A stretch of DNA of 17,565 bases from positions 1 to 17,565 of the forward strand of contig NZ_JAAVGY010000031.1 of NCBI RefSeq assembly GCF_014799995.1, written 5' to 3'. The stretch's first letter is position 1, and the number at the start of each line of letters is the position of its first letter. The notes under the pieces were generated by a model. It worked only from the letters and a program-made list of their open reading frames with translations, ran no database searches and was not told where the DNA came from. Made by a program: the position numbers and the translations under genes. Origin of the DNA: Helicobacter sp. (lineage in GTDB: Bacteria; Campylobacterota; Campylobacteria; Campylobacterales; Helicobacteraceae). Of this stretch, positions 14,301 to 17,565 are shown one piece after another.

Positions 14301-15218
14301 TTATTTTTGAAGCAAAGCTTGAATGCGATTCTCAATGCTTGGATGTGTGCTAAAGAGTTCTTTAGGATTAAAAATATAAAGAGCCGAGCGCGTGGGATTC
14401 GTATCTGCTTGTGAAAAATCTGATTGGGCGTAATTGCCACTAATTTTTTGTAATGCCCGAATCATAGGCGCATTATCATTCATAAGATATGCCGCCCCAG
14501 AATCCGCCATATATTCACGAGAGCGACTCAAAAACATTTGCAATACAAGGGTTAATAATGGTAGAACAAATTGCAAAATCATTAGAATCGTGCGTGCAGT
14601 CTGCGCACCCTTTTGGCGAGCGGGTAAATGCTGCACCCCATAATTAACAACTAGCAGCATAATATTGCTTAAGATACCAACCATTAAAGTTAGCCGAATA
14701 TCCCCGTGCCGAATATGGCTTAATTCGTGTGCCACTACTGCTTTTAATTCTTCTCTTGAGAGATTCCGCACAAGAGTAGTTGTAACTGCAATGAGTGAAT
14801 TTTGCTCCTCCCAACCGCTTGCAAAGGCATTCATAAAAGGTGCTTCCATTAGAAAAAGCTTAGGACGAAAGGAAAGATTTGCTACTTTAACCAGCTCGTC
14901 TAAAATCTTGCTAAGCTCACGCTCTTGTGCATTTTCCTCCTTGCCGTAAATAATTTCTTTGTATTCATTGCCACTAAGCAAAATGCGTTTAAAGTTACGA
15001 ATCGCAAACAAGATAATTAAGACGGCAATAGTAGATAATGCAAAAGTAATGATAGGAAAACTTTTAAAGGTTAAAAGTTGGTAGAATCCATTGCCCAAGC
15101 TTGAAGCGTCAAGACGCACAATATCCGCAAGCAACCCAATCAAAATAAAAATCAATAAATAAATTGCAATCACACATTTTGTTTTGAATTGGTTTTCTTT
15201 GATGATTTTATCAAACAT
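14301..15218 (-). CDS. htpX: Membrane zinc metalloprotease HtpX
   Basis: Inner-membrane M48 metalloprotease involved in quality control of damaged membrane proteins. It has 305 residues. Hydrophobic segments at 16-33, 54-73, 177-198 and 208-229 are membrane helices. The zinc site is HELSH at 164-168 with a third ligand in SREYMADSGAA (E235). PFMNAFASG at 127-135 and THPSIENRI at 291-299 are further M48 hallmarks. The protease domain faces the cytoplasm in the family. The truD - htpX - folE order matches H. pylori HP0926-0928 as I recall it. Confidence 0.96.
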   Translation of the reverse strand: MFDKIIKENQFKTKCVIAIYLLIFILIGLLADIVRLDASSLGNGFYQLLTFKSFPIITFALSTIAVLIILFAIRNFKRILLSGNEYKEIIYGKEENAQERELSKILDELVKVANLSFRPKLFLMEAPFMNAFASGWEEQNSLIAVTTTLVRNLSREELKAVVAHELSHIRHGDIRLTLMVGILSNIMLLVVNYGVQHLPARQKGAQTARTILMILQFVLPLLTLVLQMFLSRSREYMADSGAAYLMNDNAPMIRALQKISGNYAQSDFSQADTNPTRSALYIFNPKELFSTHPSIENRIQALLQK

Positions 15219-15245
15219 TAGTTTCCTTTGATTAATTTTAAAACA

Positions 15246-16409
15246 TTAAAATGTATTTTCTTCGTAGAATTCCAAATCTATGGTTTCCACAATTTCACGA
15301 TGAGCTATTTCACGCAATAGATTGGTTGCATACGCGCCTTTTGGCAAATAAAACTCTATTTCTCCTTGTGCTTCTTGTTCTTTATAGTGAAAGCTTAAAT
15401 TTTCTGGAAAAATCCAAGCATAACGTCTCTGCCCTACACTTCTAATCCTAGAATCCAAGAACCGAGATTCCAAAAATCCCGCCTCCTCTTCGCTCACTTT
15501 TGCCTTTGCCCCGCTCAAGATTCCTGTAATCGCAATCTCTTTGCGCATAAAACGTTCGGATTCTGCAATCAAATTATCCATTTCGTTGAGAATAAAATTT
15601 TTTCCAAAAGGATAATGACACATAGAATCGCCCTTGAGCAGTTTAAAGCAATGGGGCTGATTCTTTAGCATTTTACAATACGTCATATTGCTAAAATGAT
15701 GAGGAATCTCCTCGCAATGAAGATAGATTTTAAGAGCTTGGTGTAGAGATTCTGGCGCAGTGTTTGCAATCAAATGAGAAATATCAAGACGCAAAGAAAG
15801 CCATAGATTAAAAAGATAGCTTTGATAAGCACTAATCAGAAAGTTTTGCAGTTTTTTATTACGAATCTTACATTTTCCCTCTATGATTTCTAAGCCTAAT
15901 TGGTAATTATTGCCCTCTTTTCCAAAACGTTGATAGCCAAAATAATTTGGAATCCCAAATTGTGTAATTCTCTTGCAAGCTTCCAAGATTTTTTGTGCAT
16001 TCAAATGGTCTAGTTTTTTTAAGCGAATAAAGAATCTATTGCCCTTTAAATGTCCAAGTTTGATTTTGTTATTGTGGTAAGTTTGATTAAGGATTTTGAT
16101 TTGAGGGTGATTGAAAGATTCTATTTTGGATTCTATTAAATATCTTGGCAAGCTAATGTGTTGGATACTTAAAGCATTCTTGTCTTTTAAGCCTGCATAG
16201 CCTATTTCATTTTCTTTGATACCAAAAGTTGCAGAAAGAATCTTTAATAATTCAAAAGTCGTAAGGGATTTTTTGCGTATTTTTAAAATTAAATGCGCAC
16301 CCTCCCCGCTAAAAGAATAAAGAGGCACTTCTTCAACGACAAAATCACGAGGACTTTGCCTGAAGTGAAAATATATAGGAGAATGCGTATAGGCAAATGC
16401 AAGATTCAT
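15246..16409 (-). CDS. truD: tRNA pseudouridine(13) synthase TruD
   Basis: Converts U13 of tRNA(Glu) to pseudouridine. From ATG 16409 it has 387 residues, near the family norm. IYFHFRQSPRDFVVEEVP at 12-29 is the typical N-terminus, GYAGLKDKNA at 70-79 carries the catalytic Asp (D76), and NYFGYQRFG at 155-163 is the TruD signature. The frame stays open to 16484, which would overlap slyD by 71 bases and add 25 residues with no family resemblance; ATG 16409 sits four bases after the slyD stop and is clearly the better start. Followed by htpX after 27 bases. Confidence 0.95.
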   Translation of the reverse strand: MNLAFAYTHSPIYFHFRQSPRDFVVEEVPLYSFSGEGAHLILKIRKKSLTTFELLKILSATFGIKENEIGYAGLKDKNALSIQHISLPRYLIESKIESFNHPQIKILNQTYHNNKIKLGHLKGNRFFIRLKKLDHLNAQKILEACKRITQFGIPNYFGYQRFGKEGNNYQLGLEIIEGKCKIRNKKLQNFLISAYQSYLFNLWLSLRLDISHLIANTAPESLHQALKIYLHCEEIPHHFSNMTYCKMLKNQPHCFKLLKGDSMCHYPFGKNFILNEMDNLIAESERFMRKEIAITGILSGAKAKVSEEEAGFLESRFLDSRIRSVGQRRYAWIFPENLSFHYKEQEAQGEIEFYLPKGAYATNLLREIAHREIVETIDLEFYEENTF

Positions 16410-16413
16410 CAAT

Positions 16414-16929
16414 TTAGTGGCAACCACAACTGCCACAACACCCTCCACCTTCGCCGTGATGATGCTCTTGTGCGTGCAAACCACAAGTTAATTCTTTTTC
16501 TGTTGCTTCGCGAGAATCCAAGATTGTAACGACAAAATGCAATTCTTTGCCCGCTAGTGGATGATTATAATCTATAATTACCATCTCATCATTAAAATCT
16601 TTTACGATGACTTGGGCTGTTTCGCCATTTTCACCTTGACCAAACAATGTCATACCTTGTTGCAAATCAATGCCGACAAATTGGTCTCGTGGCACTTCTT
16701 GCACATAATCAGAAAAGTATTCCCCATAGGCATTTGCAGGGGCAATAATGACTTCTTTTTTGTCCCCAACAGACATTTGCGCAATGGCTTCTTCTAAACC
16801 TTTAATGATTTCACCCGCACCCATAATAAACTCTAATGGTTTGCCGCCAACATTGGAATCTAAGACATTATCTGTTCCATTTTCTTTCACTTGATATTCA
16901 ATGCTGACGACTTGATTATTTTCTATCAT
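16414..16929 (-). CDS. slyD: FKBP-type peptidyl-prolyl isomerase SlyD with Cys/His-rich tail
   Basis: Cytoplasmic prolyl isomerase and chaperone that also handles nickel. It has 171 residues: an FKBP domain split into 1-68 and 123-141 (LDSNVGGKPLEFIMGAGE at 23-40), with the chaperone insert-in-flap domain at 69-122. The tail from 149 is metal-binding: H152, HHH at 156-158, CC at 164-165, C168, C170, H171. In H. pylori and E. coli such tails bind Ni(II) and help hydrogenase, and in H. pylori possibly urease, maturation. ATG 16929 is preceded by AGGAG. It follows the TPR gene by 29 bases and precedes truD by 4. Confidence 0.95.
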   Translation of the reverse strand: MIENNQVVSIEYQVKENGTDNVLDSNVGGKPLEFIMGAGEIIKGLEEAIAQMSVGDKKEVIIAPANAYGEYFSDYVQEVPRDQFVGIDLQQGMTLFGQGENGETAQVIVKDFNDEMVIIDYNHPLAGKELHFVVTILDSREATEKELTCGLHAQEHHHGEGGGCCGSCGCH

Positions 16930-16958
16930 TGATTTCTCCTAATTAAGATAAAATACAA

Positions 16959-17565
16959 TTATTTCAAAAGCTTTTTAGCTTCTTTAGCCTCATTGGATTT
17001 AGGATAAAGTGAAATCAGTGTTTCTAAAAAACGTTTCGCATTATCCCTTTCATTAATGGCATTAAATGATTTTGCACTATTTAGCATTAAACGCGGCATA
17101 TAATCCGCCTTATCATAGCGCGTAGCACTCGTTTTATAGTAATAAATAGCGTCTTCATAACGTTTCTGGGCAAACGCAACTTCGCCTAGCAAATAATTCC
17201 CACGCGCAGGCTTATAGTTACCCTTTATGGCAAATTGTAAATATTCTTCTGCTGATTCGTAATTTTTGTTTTTGAAAAATTCTTCACCCTCTTTAAAGAC
17301 TTCGGATAGTTTTTTGTCTTTGAGATTAGCTTTAGGCTTTGTTGGCTCATTTTGTGGTTGTTTGGTTGGAGATTTTTCTTGCTGTGAGGCATTTACCTCT
17401 GTATTGCTTAGTTTTGACACTTGAGAATCATTGTCTTTAGCTAAACTATCCTTATCTACTGAAATATCTTGCAAAGGTTGTGTGCTATTGCTTTCTAGAT
17501 TCGCAATAACCGCATTGATTTTTGCATTTGTTGCCGCAGTCTCGTTAGAATCCTTTTGATTAGCA
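16959..17565 (-). CDS. TPR protein, CpoB/YbgF-like (5' end cut by the window)
   Basis: The C-terminal 201 residues of a larger protein; the frame is open to the window edge and the in-frame TTG at 17474 is not a real start. The visible part begins with a polar, Lys/Asn/Ser-rich low-complexity linker (about 85 residues) and ends with a TPR array: FKEGEEFFKNKNYESAEEYL, ARGNYLLGEVAFAQKRYEDA and later RDNAKRFLETLISLYPKS. This matches the C-terminal half of CpoB/YbgF, the periplasmic Tol-Pal partner that coordinates peptidoglycan synthesis with outer-membrane constriction. In H. pylori the gene beside slyD (HP1124) is next to pal and tolB; I expect pal just beyond the right edge. A signal peptide should lie outside the window. 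Confidence 0.8.
   Translation of the reverse strand, partial: ANQKDSNETAATNAKINAVIANLESNSTQPLQDISVDKDSLAKDNDSQVSKLSNTEVNASQQEKSPTKQPQNEPTKPKANLKDKKLSEVFKEGEEFFKNKNYESAEEYLQFAIKGNYKPARGNYLLGEVAFAQKRYEDAIYYYKTSATRYDKADYMPRLMLNSAKSFNAINERDNAKRFLETLISLYPKSNEAKEAKKLLK

Noticed and set aside
16410..16484. Upstream extension of truD by 25 residues
   Set aside because: It lies inside slyD in another frame and resembles no TruD N-terminus; ATG 16409 fits family and spacing.

Overview
The window reads as a chromosomal segment of an epsilonproteobacterium (Campylobacterota), most likely a Helicobacter close to the enterohepatic or H. pullorum/H. canadensis type. The evidence is AT-rich sequence, a XerH-type single tyrosine recombinase, and gene blocks whose order I recall from H. 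pylori: galU - small membrane protein - murA (HP0646-0648), clpS-clpA (HP0032-0033), truD-htpX-folE (HP0926-0928), and slyD next to a TPR/YbgF-like gene (HP1123-1124). Species assignment is inference.

Layout. (1) 1-1728, plus strand: two tandem paralogous genes of a family I do not recognise; the first is cut by the window edge. (2) 9245 down to 1770, minus strand: eight closely packed genes in the order clpS, clpA, DUF815 ATPase, galU, small membrane protein, murA, rsmH, FtsL-like protein. Gaps run from a 4-base overlap to 33 bases, so this is probably one transcription unit from a promoter near 9290. It joins N-end-rule proteolysis (ClpS/ClpA), nucleotide-sugar supply (GalU), the first committed step of peptidoglycan synthesis (MurA), 16S rRNA methylation (RsmH) and a probable divisome protein. 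(3) 9360-10259, minus: a ten-helix EamA/DMT transporter. It is divergent from (4) 10377-11765, plus: the double-GTPase ribosome assembly factor Der, preceded by a near-consensus sigma-70 promoter. (5) 11766-12053: a 288-base AT-rich gap with an imperfect palindrome of dif type and arm-like repeats, immediately before (6) xerH (12054-13121) and an unrecognised 167-residue protein (13174-13677). (7) Right edge down to 13728, minus: a second tight cluster, TPR/CpoB-like (cut by the edge), slyD, truD, htpX, folE.

Most of the window is conserved housekeeping DNA. The less ordinary parts are the tandem paralogues at the left edge, the FtsL-like gene after rsmH, the DUF815 ATPase translationally coupled to clpA, the putative dif region at xerH and the orphan gene after it. 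I found no tRNA, rRNA, insertion sequence, CRISPR array or clear prophage.
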